64,000 bases of DNA, from positions 18,358,150 to 18,422,149 of the forward strand of contig CM022665.1 of the NCBI GenBank assembly GCA_012295275.1, in the 5' to 3' direction. The DNA is from Chrysomallon squamiferum. Its lineage: Eukaryota; Mollusca; Gastropoda; Neomphalida; Peltospiridae. Below the pieces are notes generated by a model. That model ran no database searches and was not told where the DNA came from. It saw nothing but the letters and a program-made list of their open reading frames with translations. A program made the position numbers and the translations under genes. Below are positions 24,525 through 37,304 of the stretch, one piece after another (position 1 is the first letter of the stretch; every line of letters starts with the position of its first letter).

Positions 24525-25643
24525 AACAGTAGTAGTAGTAGTAGCAGTAGTAGCAGTAGTAGCAGTAGTAGCAGTAATAGCAGTAATAGTAGTAAAAACA
24601 GAAGCAGTAATGGTAATAACAACGTCAGTAAAAATTCATAATCAAAGTTTTATAGCCCCAGTTTTCATTGCTCCATTATCTGCCTCTGGTTATTTTTAAA
24701 CGTGCTTGTAAATAGGTACAATATTCGTGTGCTTAATTTAGCTAGACTGTGTATAAATGTCAAAATTAATAAAAGATTTTCCACTGAAACCTCTAAACCA
24801 GAAGTACTGGAACTTAGCCAGTTTATGAAGTTAGCTGGGGGTGGGGGGAGCAAATACAAAAAAAAAGAAAGAAAGATGAGATTTCATAGTTTTTATCCAC
24901 TCGAATGAATTAAAGTGTCATAACCAATAAAAATGGCGCCTATTGTGTAAAATGTACTCGGAGGGTGGGTAATTCAGCTACGTCACTGGTAGGGCATCTC
25001 AAAAGCGGGATTAAAAAGAGGTTGTAAGTGCCTGAATTCTTTTTACATTATACTTTGTTTCTTTTCGTTCTTCTTCTTCTTCTTCTTCTTCTCCTTGTGT
25101 TTAAAATCCTACACATATACACAGTTATATGTGTATATTAATTACCATAATATGCCTGTTTAGAATAATAATCTAGATTCACTGAAATCAATCCAAAATA
25201 CCTATTTCTGCACAAAGGTTACGGACTATTTTTTAATGTAAATTGTGAACCCTTTCCTTTAAATATGCTGAAATCAGCTTCATCGCTAAAGTCAGTTTCT
25301 AAAAATAAACATTAACGATTATAATAACAAAATATTTAAAGATACAAAAGATTCAAAAGATGAGTAAATGCGTTCATCCGCCTGTAATAATACTGCTGAA
25401 TAATACTATCGGTGTTTATCAGTTACCCTGAGTCATGTTTCCACTGTATCTGTTCGAGCATCTGTTTTTTTTTTTTTTTTTTTTTTCTTCTTTTTATCTC
25501 CCTTAAAAAGAAAGTGTATTTTACGACACACCCACCTTTTCTTTTTTTTTTTTTTTTTTTTTTTTAAATTCATGCCGAATACGTAAACAACTTTATAATG
25601 TAAATACTTCGGATGTGAACATCTTCATATTAGTCTCTGAATA

Positions 25644-25644
<1 letters not shown>

Positions 25645-25709
<65 letters not shown>
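25645..25709. repeat. (TG)n microsatellite
   Basis: An uninterrupted 65-base TG run, capable in principle of forming Z-DNA. Confidence 0.98.
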
Positions 25710-25711
<2 letters not shown>

Positions 25712-26260
25712 ATTGTGCACCATTTGTCCATTCATATTATTTCGTTAGTTTATTTATTAATGCATTATTCTGCTATTACTTCGTCGTCATCATCTATTAA
25801 CTTATTTATTTATTGTTGTTGTTAATGCTGTTGAAAAATTAGGTTCTTACAAATATACACAAAGGGGAAGTGGGTGTGAGAGTTGCAGTCAGAGATATAG
25901 AAACAGACACACAGACAGACAGATCCTCATTATTAAACTGAATCATTCACGGAAGTCCTCATAATTATTTGAAACTTTTTCAATACTACTTTCATGACGT
26001 TGTATCATTGTTAATCATTTCTTTCATCGGGTCTAAACCGTATTTCGTCTTGTTGTTGCACTGATGAATGATCAGGGAGATAAATACTCAGAAACTTTGT
26101 ATGCTGAGATGATATCCAGGGTAAACAGTTAGATAATGAAGTAAAGATACGATGTAAAGCGATGTAAACATTCAGTTCTTTTGATAGTATCTTCTAACGA
26201 ACACGGCTTAAAAGTCTTTTGATAGATTTTCCTTCATTACTATTCTTTATGTTTGCACTG

Positions 26261-26263
<3 letters not shown>

Positions 26264-26324
<61 letters not shown>

Positions 26325-26337
26325 GTCTGTCTCTCAT

Positions 26338-26364
<27 letters not shown>
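26264..26364. repeat. Compound (TC)n-(GTCT)n-(CA)n microsatellite
   Basis: TC run to 26320, a short GTCTGTCT bridge, then CA from 26337 to 26364. Confidence 0.97.
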
Positions 26365-26368
<4 letters not shown>

Positions 26369-26571
26369 GACAGATAAACATTTATTTCCTGACTTATTTA
26401 CTCACGCAGGTATTTATTTATTTTGATTTTTGGTTGATCATCATGATGTGGCTGTCTGTGTGATTTAACCTGGAAGGCTGTGGGGTCAAATACTAGTTCA
26501 GGAAACTAGTTTCCCATGATTAATTATTGTCTGAAGTCAGTTTGTGATCGTGCAAATATACAAACGAAAAA

Positions 26572-26575
<4 letters not shown>

Positions 26576-26645
<70 letters not shown>

Positions 26646-26674
26646 CAGGGTGGTTATTATTTTAGATGTTGTTG

Positions 26675-26736
<62 letters not shown>

Positions 26737-26737
26737 T
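26576..26737. repeat. (GA)n followed by (TTG)n/(TTA)n
   Basis: GA run at 26576-26640 and, after about 30 unique bases, a TTG-to-TTA trinucleotide run at 26669-26737. Overlapping open frames on both strands (Arg-Glu, Tyr, Ile and Leu-Ser runs) are repeat translations and not genes. Confidence 0.97.
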
Positions 26738-27097
26738 TATTTGTAAGTATGTATACGAAAGCCACCCATCTTTTCAAGTTTTTAAAATATTCTATTTACA
26801 CAGTGAAAACGTATAAATTTAATATACACTTAACATTTAAACAGAAGTGAAAATATATAAATTTATTTACTTTATCATGGCCATCTATTCTTATCTTATA
26901 TTTGAAGAAAAAAAAAATCATAGAAACGAAATACAAGGAATTTCGTGACAAACCTTAGACTAATATTTAGAAATTGACTGATAACGGCGAATCGTGATAA
27001 CAGAAAAGGCTCTTTTTTTTTTTTTTTCCTCGGCTTTGGGACTAAAGTACACATGGAGTGTGTCTCTTTGTTTTGTCCAATTCTCGTTGATTACGTG

Positions 27098-27105
27098 TGA
27101 CGTCA
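27098..27105. promoter_or_regulatory. Palindromic CRE site TGACGTCA
   Basis: Exact octamer in the context GTGTGACGTCAGTGG, preceded by TTACGTG, in a non-repetitive patch at about 27040-27190. Confidence 0.35.
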
Positions 27106-27199
27106 GTGGTGTCACACAGAGTACGCAGATGTCCACCGAAAGGGGTGGGGTGGAAATAGAAATCTAACAGCTGCAGTCTTCGAAAGTTTCTCTCTGTAT

Positions 27200-28028
27200 T
27201 TTTATTTACTTATTTATTACAATTACTACTCTTTCCACTAATGTTATTTTCACCATAATTATTATTACTGCTACTATCACTACTACTACAACTACTAATA
27301 CTGTCTGACTATTATCTGACTATTATTGTTGTTATTGTTGTTGTTGTTGTTGTTGTATGTTGATATATAGTTTTAAGAGGGGTCATTGACGCAATTAAAA
27401 AGTAGACACAAACAGAAATGCCTGAACTGAGTGCACTAAAATTTATCTCATCAGCAAAATGTGTTACAATCCCATAATACCATACTATTTTCCAAATCTA
27501 ACACGTGCTCTCAAAGCTAGCCTCATCTTTAATTTACGAGTTCAGCGTCTTGTGACTCATTTTCGCTCCATGGAATAGTGTATCTCTATACGAGCGCAAA
27601 ATTAAATATTTAAACACATTAACTTTTATGATTCTGCTCTCAGTAGTCGTTCGACATTTATGTGCATTAATGCTTGATTATTCAAAAGAGAGAGAAAGAG
27701 AGAAAGAGAAAAAAACCAAAAGACAAACTAAAATATTACCCAGTAAAAATGACTCAGTACTTTATTGTGAGGTTACATAGTGATACAGCTTGTGGGTTCC
27801 TTGATCGAATCATGTTACCGTGACATAACAGGGACAATAATGGAGATTAACATACCACCCATACACAGAAATATTTAATTTCGTGACACAAAAATGCTAC
27901 GGGACAAACTATAATTATGAGCTCACACAAAGTATGTCCATGACAGACATACTACTTTACGACTGTGAACAGCTAAGTTAAAAAACAAAAACAATCTAGT
28001 CGATAACAATAAAAATAGAGCTTTGATC

Positions 28029-28079
<51 letters not shown>

Positions 28080-28455
28080 TCCATTCATTCATTCATTTAT
28101 ATATATATATTTTATTTTATTTTGCTTATTTTTATAATTATTATTATTTTATTTTATTTTTTTAAACATTTCATAGGCACCAAACCATATTTAAATCGAA
28201 ATGGGTGGGAGAAAATAATAAATATATTTACATGTGGGTGTTTTATCCATATTTTAAGAAAAGTGCTCCAGAGATACTCAGTAATAGAACGTTCGTTTGA
28301 AAACGAGACACACGGCTCCGAGATTTTAATGGCGTCCAGCCATTGGTCGTTTTAACCGGAAATAACAAATGTCGTGCAGGGATCTCTGCTGTTTTACGAG
28401 TTGTTAACGTGTTCCCGCGGCGATACGAACATTGTTATTGTTATTATTTTTATTA

Positions 28456-28497
<42 letters not shown>

Positions 28498-29014
28498 CAA
28501 CATCATTATGACATATTGTCTTCGTCATTATCATCATCATCATTATTATTGTTGTCGTTGCTGTTGTTGCTATTGTTTTCACTATTATTACTATTGCTGC
28601 TGCTGTTGTTATAACTGTTGCTATTATTATTAATAGTATTTTCGGAATCATTTGTTGTTTTCTGAATGTCAATAAATAAATTGTATTTTTTTGTTCAATC
28701 GATCTCTCTTTATCCATCTTTCTTTGTATCCTTATCTCTCTATCTATTTATCTATGTATATGTATATCTGTTTGTCTGTTTATCTATCTAAATCTATCTA
28801 TCCATTCATCCATCAGTCTGCCTCTGTAACTATTCTTCTGTCTAGCTCTGTATCTCTATATCTATTTATCCAGCCGTCTATCCCTTTGACTAATTAAATG
28901 TTCGTCTACTACATCTGTAAAAACAACGAAAGGTGTAATTTTTCTAAATATTTTCACTAATTAGTCTAAAAAGTTATTATTATTATTTCTACTACTACTA
29001 CTACTATTTTGTGA

Positions 29015-29089
<75 letters not shown>

Positions 29090-29280
29090 AAATCCAGTCA
29101 CTAAATACCGCATGAAAACTAAAGTTCGGAACATACCGACACGATGGATATTACAAAATATCAAATAGCAGGAACTATGATGCCAGAGGTCGCCTTGACC
29201 CGTACACAAGATTAATACCACAGGAAGGTGCGTTAGCTAATTCGTGAGCAGACATTAAATATAATTATGTGAAATATATG
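27200..29280. other. Intergenic DNA, repeats plus unassigned sequence
   Basis: It contains (TTG)n at 27325-27358, (TTA)n at 28031-28078, a TTA/TCA/TTG block at 28430-28640, CTAT/CTGT-type repeats at 28720-28870, and the 68-base (TA)n run at 29016-29083. The stretches 27370-28020 and 28160-28430 are mixed sequence with no supported exon. Confidence 0.65.
29016..29083. repeat. (TA)n microsatellite, 68 bp
   Basis: An uninterrupted TA run and the longest pure TA tract in the window. Unlike those at 49.27 kb and 57.83 kb, its flanks are not inverted copies of each other. Confidence 0.98.
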
Positions 29281-29329
29281 TCAACATACTTTATATACAC
29301 ACTGTAATAGTCTTCGGTGTGTTGACATT

Positions 29330-29530
29330 TTCCAATTTACGGCTTATGTTGTCACGTGACTTCACTTTCATGTTTTCGTTGGTTGTCACTGTTTGTTGTT
29401 AATTAATCAAGATGGCCGTTTGGTGGCCGCCAAGTCGACCGTATTCTACGTTATTACGTTATTATTATTATAATATCTGATCACGTGGTTTCTTCATTAC
29501 GTAAGGTGAACCTTGAGCAGAGAAATATGC
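29330..29530. promoter_or_regulatory. Candidate regulatory element or promoter with E-boxes and a YY1-like motif
   Basis: A non-repetitive patch carrying an exact GTCACGTGAC palindrome (29351-29360), a second CACGTG core near 29483, an AAGATGGCCG YY1-like motif with GGTGGCCGCC beside it near 29410, and ATTACGTAAG near 29500. The density of G+C-containing palindromic motifs stands out against A+T-rich surroundings. It lies about 9.5 kb upstream of the TENT5 start codon. It could serve TENT5 or an unannotated transcript. Motifs are visible; the role is inference. Confidence 0.35.
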
Positions 29531-29739
29531 TGGTAATGTCTGAGTCATGACTTATGCTAAAAATAAATTAATGTATGTTAAATATTTCATTTAATTACAA
29601 CTCGAAATATGTTTAATATTAACATTTAGTGGGATAAAAAATAATCCTGTCATTCTTCGTTTTTTTTATTCAGTCGTGTTTCATTTGTGTACTCACTGTT
29701 TCAGCCATTTTTTTCAGGCTATCTGGGTATTTATTTATA

Positions 29740-30020
29740 TATTTATTTATATATTTGTTTGTTTGTGTTTTTGTTTGTTTGTTTGTTTGTTTATTGTGTT
29801 TACTTTTTCGGTTATTTATTCATTTTATTTTGTATATATTTATTTATTTATTTACTTACTTACCTACTTACTTAATTACTTATTCACTTACTTCCCTAAT
29901 TATTAATAATTTATTTATTTACTTTTTCATTCATTCATTCGTTCGTTCTTTCGTTCGTTCATTAATTCATTCTTCTTTCCTTTCCATCTTTCTTTCATTT
30001 GTTCATTAAGCCGCACACAC
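29740..30020. repeat. Tetranucleotide-type repeats (TTTA)n, (TTTG)n, (TTAC)n, (TTCA)n
   Basis: Consecutive short tetranucleotide arrays that change by single-base steps from TTTA through TTTG and TTAC to TTCG/TTCA. Confidence 0.85.
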
Positions 30021-30639
30021 ACCAGTGTTTAAATCAACCTACGCTGCCAATCACCCACTACATTTACAAACACTCCTCCAGTCATTAACTCAGTTATCCA
30101 AAGACAACACTCTCCCACTCTCACCCACTACACACTCACTTCTTCCTTCACTCATTCCTTAATTAATTATATCCATTGCTTCGTATTTATCACTAAATCA
30201 CCTTCTTCACTCACTCCTTAATTCATTTACTCATTACATCATGATTAATATGATAATCAAACCAACCAAGCATAGCTGTCAATCCGTTTCACCAGAACAG
30301 TTAAATTCCCCGTATCCATTATGTCTTCATGCGTGGGTTCAAATGACCTTCTGAAAGGCTCAGTAACTTACAACCATCGTGAAAGGAAACAAACAAACAA
30401 AATCGATTATGTATCTGTTCGGTTCTTTTGCCTAACTGGATATATTAATTTAGGAAAATGATTTGTATGACACCCACGTTCACGTCACTTCAAAGGCTCT
30501 AATCAGAGATTATTATAAATCTTTCATTTACTAATTACAGCGTGGTTTTTCTACTAAAAAGCGAACATAAATTTGAATAATTGATCAAAGGCAGTTTTGT
30601 TACAGATATTTTTGTACAGGTGTATTCAGGTGTGTAATA

Positions 30640-30900
30640 CATAAACAGATACATACAAAAATACACACAGACAGACGGACAAACACACTTATATATACGT
30701 GCAAACGTACTTACATATATACACAGATATAAACACATACACACATACTTACATTTACACACATATAGTCGTACATACATACATACATACACACATACAC
30801 ACAAATATACATAACATACATAACGTATATATATACAAAAACATACACAACATATACACAAATACTTGCATACATGCATACATACATACATACATTTGTA
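30640..30900. repeat. (ACAT)n/(ACAC)n-rich tract
   Basis: Degenerate ACAT, ACAC and ATAC repeats. The Tyr-, Val- and Cys-rich open frames over it are repeat translations. Confidence 0.85.
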
Positions 30901-30902
30901 TC

Positions 30903-30970
30903 GAATGAATGAATGAATGTTTAACGACACCCTCCACGAAAAATATATCGGATACAGGGTGTGACACTTT
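30903..30970. repeat. Fragment of an interspersed repeat typical of molluscs
   Basis: A (GAAT)n lead-in is followed by GTTTAACGACACCC, then CACGAAAAATATATCGG and GGGTGTG. From memory this combination is very common in gastropod and bivalve genomes. Its exact class (SINE or element terminus) is not known to me. It is one of the main hints to the taxon. Confidence 0.5.
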
Positions 30971-30999
30971 ACGACTTCAGACTGACACAGACAGACAAA

Positions 31000-31559
31000 G
31001 AGACAGTGCTACGGACAGTGTAAAACTGAAACAGTCTGTAAAATAAACATAAATATGCTGCGTTACAATTAATGAATAAATGAATATTTCTTTCATGTAC
31101 TAGATATGTTTTTAAATTTTGTGACTATTGTTTTCTCTCTTTCTTTTTCGTTCTTTAAAAAAAGAAAAGAAAATTCAGGACAAAGTTGTTTTAATAATTT
31201 TGTTATTCTTTTAAATCTATCGATAGATAGATAGATAGACAGAGAGACAGACAGATAGAGAGATAGATTACAATTTCTAAATTTATCTTAAAAATAAATA
31301 TATAAAAACGAACAAAACTGGCTTATTTAGAGCAGGCAAATAATTATAATTTAGAACTAGCAACTTTGTTTGTATCATTTAGTTGCCTTTTAATTTGGTT
31401 TCGTCTTTAAAATTCTTACACACCACATTTCATACATTCAACCGGATATTCATATCTTTTTCACCGATCCGTCCTGATAACTGAACGAAATCTTTGGAAC
31501 CTGTCTAGCAAAATAAAATAAAAAATAATAATAAAAATAAAATAAAAAAATAAAAATAA

Positions 31560-31616
<57 letters not shown>

Positions 31617-34600
31617 AAAGGAAATTAAAAACAACAACATATTCACAGAGAATCGATCCCGTGCATAACATTAGCTACAGCCAGCATGGTCAGTGCATGG
31701 TTTTTGTGGAATCCGGCATAATGTATTTCCTATATCGATTTATTTCTGACAGTGACGGCTGTCTGACTATCCGTGAGTCCAGAAATAGCTCTGTCTTCCG
31801 AAACAAGCTTATAAAGTGTAGAGAGCGATCTCAAAATAGAATCATACAACAAGCGACATGACATGTTGTTATTCTCAGACGACGTGGGCGAGTGCAAACA
31901 GAAACCAAGGACTTGGATATCTTCTGCTGCGAAATATGAATTAACCTTCATCTGTCTCACTGGACACGCTCTTAATCATCCACCCCAGACTTTGTCCTTC
32001 CCTGATATTTTTAATTTAATAGAAATCTGAATGTATATATATATATATATAATTACATAGGTGGTTACTTCTTTTTTCTTTCTTTCTTTTTTTTTGCGGT
32101 ATATTTGCTAAATGCGTAGGCTAAAAATACTGATTTAGTTCAAACGGTTTTGGTTTTGTGTCTGCGTTGGGCTGTGTGTGCCCAAAAATAATTACTTTAT
32201 TCAATTATTTTATTTTATTTTAATTATTTTTTTAATTTTATTTATTTTTTAATTTGTTTTTGTTGTTGTTGTTTTGAAATATATGATATTCATTAGATAT
32301 TCAGGTACGCTTTCTATGTAACTCAGTATTCTCTGCCATCTCGTTTTGATTATAATTATGTCACACTTAGGCTTTAAGTCAAAACAGAATCCGGGACCAG
32401 CACGCGATCCATGTACCCTTAGTAGCAAAATACGAACGCTTTACCAATACTACGTCATCACTATTGTTTCAGTTTTACTTCATACACGGCGCTTTTATGT
32501 ACATTAATTTATGCACATTAATATATTCACACATATTAAACACGTGCACATAATCATACTGATAGATAACGTGTGCGCGCGTGCATGTGGCAGTAGGTGT
32601 GTTTGCGTGTGCGACAGAATTTGAGTTTGTGCCTGCTTCGAAAACATATAACATCTATGGGTGAATGGGTGCAAGGAAAGAAATAAATAAAATATCAAAA
32701 CCCTAAATAATGTTTAAATTATTTTAAAATTCATTCTTTGAAGTAAGCAACTGTTGCGTATATTCAGAATGAACCACCACCTATCGATTTTTACCCCTCG
32801 TAAATAGGACAAAAGCAGCCCTTAACCTTTGACCTATCGATATTCGATAAACAGTGGGCGAACGCCTACGCCTTTCTATACTACTGCTTGGAGTAGCTTA
32901 CAAATAGTAAATTCGTTTCTTGAAATGCCTTTACTATAATTAATTACGACTTTAACTGGTGTATAGATAAATAAAAGAAAAAAGAAAAACACCGAGAAGA
33001 AAAAGAAAAAGAAAAGTGATAACAAAAATCATAATAATAAATAAATTACCAGTTAAATTCATTTTTTTTTCTTCTTCTGACGTGATGTAATTGATTTGAC
33101 GTCTGCATCTGTTAGATCAGTATGTTAGATAATAACAGTGTTGTTGACAAGAATACGTTTTGAGGTGGGGGGGTTGAGACGTGAAGGAGAATTTTTTTTT
33201 TTTTTTTTTTTTTTGAGAATTGTTAAGAAAAGAAAAGAATAGAGAGAAAGAAAAAAATCCATAAATAAAAACTAGGAATTTATTTTGAGGTTGAAAAGGA
33301 GTTAATTTAAATAACTGAGCTGAGTGGAAAGAAGTAATTTCGTGAAATGTCATTCTTAATGGAGAAGCATGAAAGGAAAGTTAGAGGAAAAGGTCATTTC
33401 TGTTAAACGTGGAAAATAATAATGTTATATTTATCGGCTATCTTCATTTGGAAAAATTATTATACCATTATAATCTATTCTGGTTCTTAAAGATTATAAT
33501 AATAATAAGAATGATAATTATAACGATTACAATGATGATAAAATTATACTAATTAAAATTAAGAGACAAAAGCTAGTAATAACGATATTCATTAAACATA
33601 AATCACGTGATTTTATTGTTAGATATAGGTTACACGGCTTACTGAAGAAATAACAAACAAAACAGGTGCTTCCACTTGATTGGTCTACAAATAAAAAGCA
33701 GACGACATTAAGTTTACAGTAAATCGAGAAGCAAACGTATCCATCTTTTGGAAGGTATAGATTTCATCTGATAGAAAACTCGATGAAGACAGAAAATTTA
33801 TTATATACTGGGATTACCCCAAAGCAGGTATTTAAAAGGTCATTTTTCTCAACATCATTATTTTCTTTATTTCAATTTGAGTAGATGAACGGATTTGTTC
33901 ATTGAAACAAATGTATATGTTAAGACTTTCTCTTTTTTCCTTCTTTTTTTTTTTTTCTTTTTCTGCTTTTCTTTATTTTCTTGTTTTGAATGCACAAATT
34001 ATTGTTATAAATTTATTTTTATTTTATTTTATTATTACAGTACAGTACAGTACATTATATTACATAATATTATATTATACTGTGTTATTATTATATCATA
34101 TCATATATTATATCACATCATATCATATCAAATCATCATAACATATCATGTCATATTGCATTACATTACATTATTTATTATTTGGACAGTGATAAGAATT
34201 CACATTAAGCTTGTTCATTCAGCAAATATGAGTGAGTTTTAAATAGCTTACTAGGAGCCAAGAAAATCGAATAGAACATTTGCACGTAAGCTTGTCATTT
34301 GATTAACGTTAAACAGTTCATGATATCATAAAAATGATTTTAAAAAATTATATTTTATTATTATTATTATTATTTTAATTTCTTTTATTTACTTATTTTC
34401 TTTTATTATTTTATTTATTTATTATTATTTTTTTTTTTTTTATATGGCTACATTTCCAGTCAGTTTGTTTTGATGTTCGTTTATTGACTTTGCGGTTTGT
34501 ACATAGCTGACACCTTTGCTTATTTCGAAGTTCAAAAGAAAAAAATAGCTGATTTTAATCAAAAACAGCCGTGGGTAACGTATTAAAAATAGCCGAACAG

Positions 34601-34780
34601 TAAATGTGATTTTGAAGAAGCCGCATAATAAATTTCAGCGAAGTATTCTGAAGTGCATGATCCCAATTGGCGGAGATGTTGAAAGACGTCATGACTCTCC
34701 TTGGTAACCTGGTGATTCGTAAAATAACATAACCATATAAGGAAGGTAAAGGTTCATTATGCTTCCTGTGTTCATTGCCC
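31000..34780. other. Intergenic DNA, mostly low-complexity
   Basis: Contents include GATA/GACA repeats at 31210-31270, (ATA)n/(AAT)n at 31560-31606, (TA)n near 32035, poly(T) at 33192-33213, and TACAG/ATCAT-type repeats at 34035-34175. Patches at 31640-32000, 32320-32470 and 32740-32900 are less repetitive. Those at 31645 and 32385-32470 resemble tRNA-derived SINE heads on the minus strand, with B-box-like GGGATCGATTC in the first. No exon is supported. Confidence 0.6.
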
Positions 34781-34799
34781 ATTCTCTCGCGAGCCAAGC

Positions 34800-35150
34800 C
34801 CGAGCTACGTTATTGTTGTGAAAATAAAACGATCGATCGTCTGTCGCTCACTGACGTAAACGCAGGCAGATTACTTGGCGACAGATTTTCCTACGTTGCC
34901 GGGGAGAATTTCTGAATGAAATAGATTTCAGCATCGCAATTCATTCACTATCGACGTCACAGCAGCAAAATATTCTCAGATCGTAATGTCTACATTCGAA
35001 AAATATCTGCTGCCGATTTAGAAACCGAGAGAAAGGCGAAAAACCCCAAAGTGTTACAAAAATAATTTTTATTTAAATACAAAACGGACTCAGTTTATTC
35101 ATTAATTGGAACTTTTTCCTCAAGGGAACACCGAAGCTTTACGCTTAAAG
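34800..35150 (+). other. Candidate 5' untranslated exon and distal promoter of TENT5
   Basis: A non-repetitive, CpG-containing stretch ends in CTTAAAG/GTAAGTACG, a strong donor with the exon end at 35150 and no ATG frame of note. Upstream it contains CTGACGTAAAC (34851) and CGACGTCAC (near 34952), near-consensus CRE/ATF sites, and GATCGATCG near 34832. If used it would splice to the acceptor before 38845, giving a 3.7-kb intron in the 5' UTR. The transcription start is not identified. The alternative is a promoter immediately upstream of the CDS at 38640-38830. Confidence 0.4.
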
Positions 35151-35400
35151 GTAAGTACGAATAAATGTACCATATGTGACACCGAGATCGATTCATATGT
35201 ACACAATATTTGTGTTTCGAATATTCTGTACTGACAGTCTGTTACAACAGAATTGGCTTAGTATACATTTACGTACGTGTGCGTATGTGAGTATGGGTTA
35301 GCTGTGTCAGCATTATAGGAACATTAAATGTCATCTGATCGTATTCCTTTTTTAAAAAATAATAATTCTTTAGTTGGAAATTCAAATGCAGATAGTACGC

Positions 35401-35403
<3 letters not shown>

Positions 35404-35447
<44 letters not shown>

Positions 35448-35546
35448 GCTGTGTAAAGTTTACTCATAAACGGGGATAGTGAATTCTAAAAAAAAAATAA
35501 TTCAAGAAAAAACACCCAACTCCAACCCCTCCCCTTGCCCCGTGAA
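35404..35546 (-). repeat. Interspersed repeat with (TAA)n tail, copy 1
   Basis: On the minus strand the element reads through a C-poor T-run and CACTATCCCCGTTTATGAGT, ends in CTTTACACAGCTT and then runs directly into (AAT)n (plus-strand TTA run at 35404-35445). The same body and the same junction with the trinucleotide run occur at 37850-38040. A fixed body-to-tail junction is what a retroposed element with a trinucleotide 3' tail would show. Confidence 0.65.
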
Positions 35547-35659
35547 TGGAATTAATATATTGCTATTGAAATCCAGCTATGATACAGATTTTATATAATA
35601 TTAAAATTCATCAGATAATAAATGAGAATTTTAGCTGTCTTTACCATCATCATCATCAT

Positions 35660-35697
<38 letters not shown>

Positions 35698-36470
35698 TAC
35701 CTGAACACAATACAAACGATATTGCATCGGATGCAGTTGCTGTTGGTACTGTCGCTGCAGCAACACTAATTATCCCGATATTTTATTTTATTTACGCCAC
35801 AATAGCGACTCGCTTATTAATCCTGCCGTCATTTCAGTATGAGAATATGAAAATATGATTAATTTAAAAAAAAAAAAAAAAAAAGTAATAGAATAAGAAA
35901 AAAAAACAAAAAAAAAACAGAGAGAGAAAGAATAATCGAACCAGCTTAATAATATCACAACATGCACGATAACGTTCTCGCAGCGGTGGAGGTGTTTTAA
36001 ATTATTGCCGATTAGCAGATAAAATTTATTCTTGTCCAAAAGCTAGGAAATTTTTAATATTTTTTCGTTGTTTATTATTATTTTTTCGTATTATTGTAGT
36101 AGTTGTTTTTCTTGTTTTGTTGTTGTCTATTGTTATTTAATTTTTTGATAATTATTTTTTAATGAAATATTTCTCTAGATTTTTATAGAAGAGAAGAAAA
36201 AATATAAAATAATCTTACTTTTGTTGGGTTTTCTTGTTCGTATTTATTCATTTTATGTTTATTTCTATTTTTTATTTATTTATTTATTTTTTTTTTTTTT
36301 TTTTATTTATTTTTTTTTTTTTTGTCTGCCAATTAAAATATTTACTCACAGCTTTGGTGCTGAAATATTACGGCACTTTGCGGTGAATACAATGACACAA
36401 AAGGATCACAATAATAATAATAATATGTTTATAGGTAATTACAACTTTTACTGAAGAAGAGAATCATTGA

Positions 36471-36502
<32 letters not shown>

Positions 36503-36604
36503 TTATGACTATTTTTGTTGTTGCTGCTGCTGCTCAGCTGTACCTGTTCGTTTTGAACTGATGCTATCGTTTTTTTGTGTGTGTGTTTTTTTTTTTTTTT
36601 TTGC

Positions 36605-36612
36605 TGACGTCA
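36605..36612. promoter_or_regulatory. Palindromic CRE site TGACGTCA
   Basis: Exact octamer in the context GCTGACGTCATAAT, within the presumed 5' UTR intron of TENT5, directly after a poly(T) run. Of the five exact sites it is the nearest to the TENT5 CDS (2.3 kb). Confidence 0.4.
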
Positions 36613-36839
36613 TAATATTTATAACTGACATCAAGCAGACGATCTAAATCTATTTTGGACAATACGATCTAAAACGTGGCCACAACTATCATGTTTCACA
36701 GCAGCTTGATCTGACAAGCAATGAACGCGTTTTTCATGTTAGTATATTCACTGCACAATATACTCTTGTCTTTCTTCTAGTTACGTAAAAAAATTAAGGA
36801 AAATGTATGATTAATAAAAGTAAAAAAATACTGTTCATC

Positions 36840-36965
36840 TGTGCTTTGACCTGGTCGCTGGGCAAATCGTATTTCGGTTCACTCTTTGGGCTATTTCCCG
36901 CTACAGTCAGTTCTGTCTAATAGAACACCGGTCGCTATTTTCGTGTCTACTGGAAGGTGCAGTCT
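36840..36965. repeat. Fragment of an interspersed repeat typical of molluscs
   Basis: The string TTCACTCTTTGGGCTATTTC, then a diverged continuation, resembles from memory a highly repeated molluscan element often found together with the GTTTAACGACACCC type. It is not coding. Confidence 0.4.
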
Positions 36966-37093
36966 AAGTCCTGTTAATTGTAAGAGTAGTGCATGATATA
37001 GTTCCCTCTGCCATATTATTCATAACGTTATTTAAAAACCGCTGAACTAACACACAATAAACCTTAATATTGATGTTTTGAGATATACTTAAA

Positions 37094-37095
<2 letters not shown>

Positions 37096-37156
<61 letters not shown>

Positions 37157-37240
37157 CTAGTCTTACTCGTGGAAATAATAACTAAAGAAAGATGCATATA
37201 ACTACTTGAATTCTTTTTTGTTTTTTTAAATATACTGTAC

Positions 37241-37293
<53 letters not shown>

Positions 37294-37304
37294 TAATAAT
37301 AATA
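37096..37304. repeat. (TC)n and (ATA)n microsatellites
   Basis: TC run at 37096-37153 and an (AAT)n-type run at 37243-37304, in the presumed TENT5 intron. Confidence 0.97.

Larger units (their letters stand above)
18811..24600. other. Intergenic DNA with microsatellites and scattered non-repetitive patches
   Basis: Repeats include TTG/TTA at 18822-18872, poly(T)/(TTTA)n at 19498-19552, (CA)n at 20993-21034, (TTAC)n at 21534-21560, (TTTA)n at 21885-21945, (GA)n at 23631-23686, and long poly(T) runs at 24400-24434 and 24490-24514 followed by (AGT/AGC)n to 24600. CpG-containing, low-repeat patches are at 19730-19990, 23220-23620 and 24010-24130; they hold exact or near TGACGTCA sites but no exon that I can defend. 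Confidence 0.65.

Noticed and set aside
26520-26850. Overlapping 66-90-residue open frames with Arg-Glu, Tyr, Ile and Leu-Ser runs
   Set aside because: They translate (GA)n and (TTA)n; composition is fully explained by the repeats.
29016-29083. Third (TA)n-centred palindrome
   Set aside because: Flanks of the 68-bp TA run are not inverted copies, so it is a plain microsatellite.
31661-31960. Open frames on both strands at 31661-31960
   Set aside because: Low-repeat strip, but neither frame resembles a known protein and the left edge looks like a SINE B-box; more likely an old interspersed element.
32385-32470. Possible tRNA gene on the minus strand
   Set aside because: A-box- and B-box-like pieces are present, but I could not fold a cloverleaf with proper acceptor and anticodon stems; a tRNA-derived SINE is more likely.
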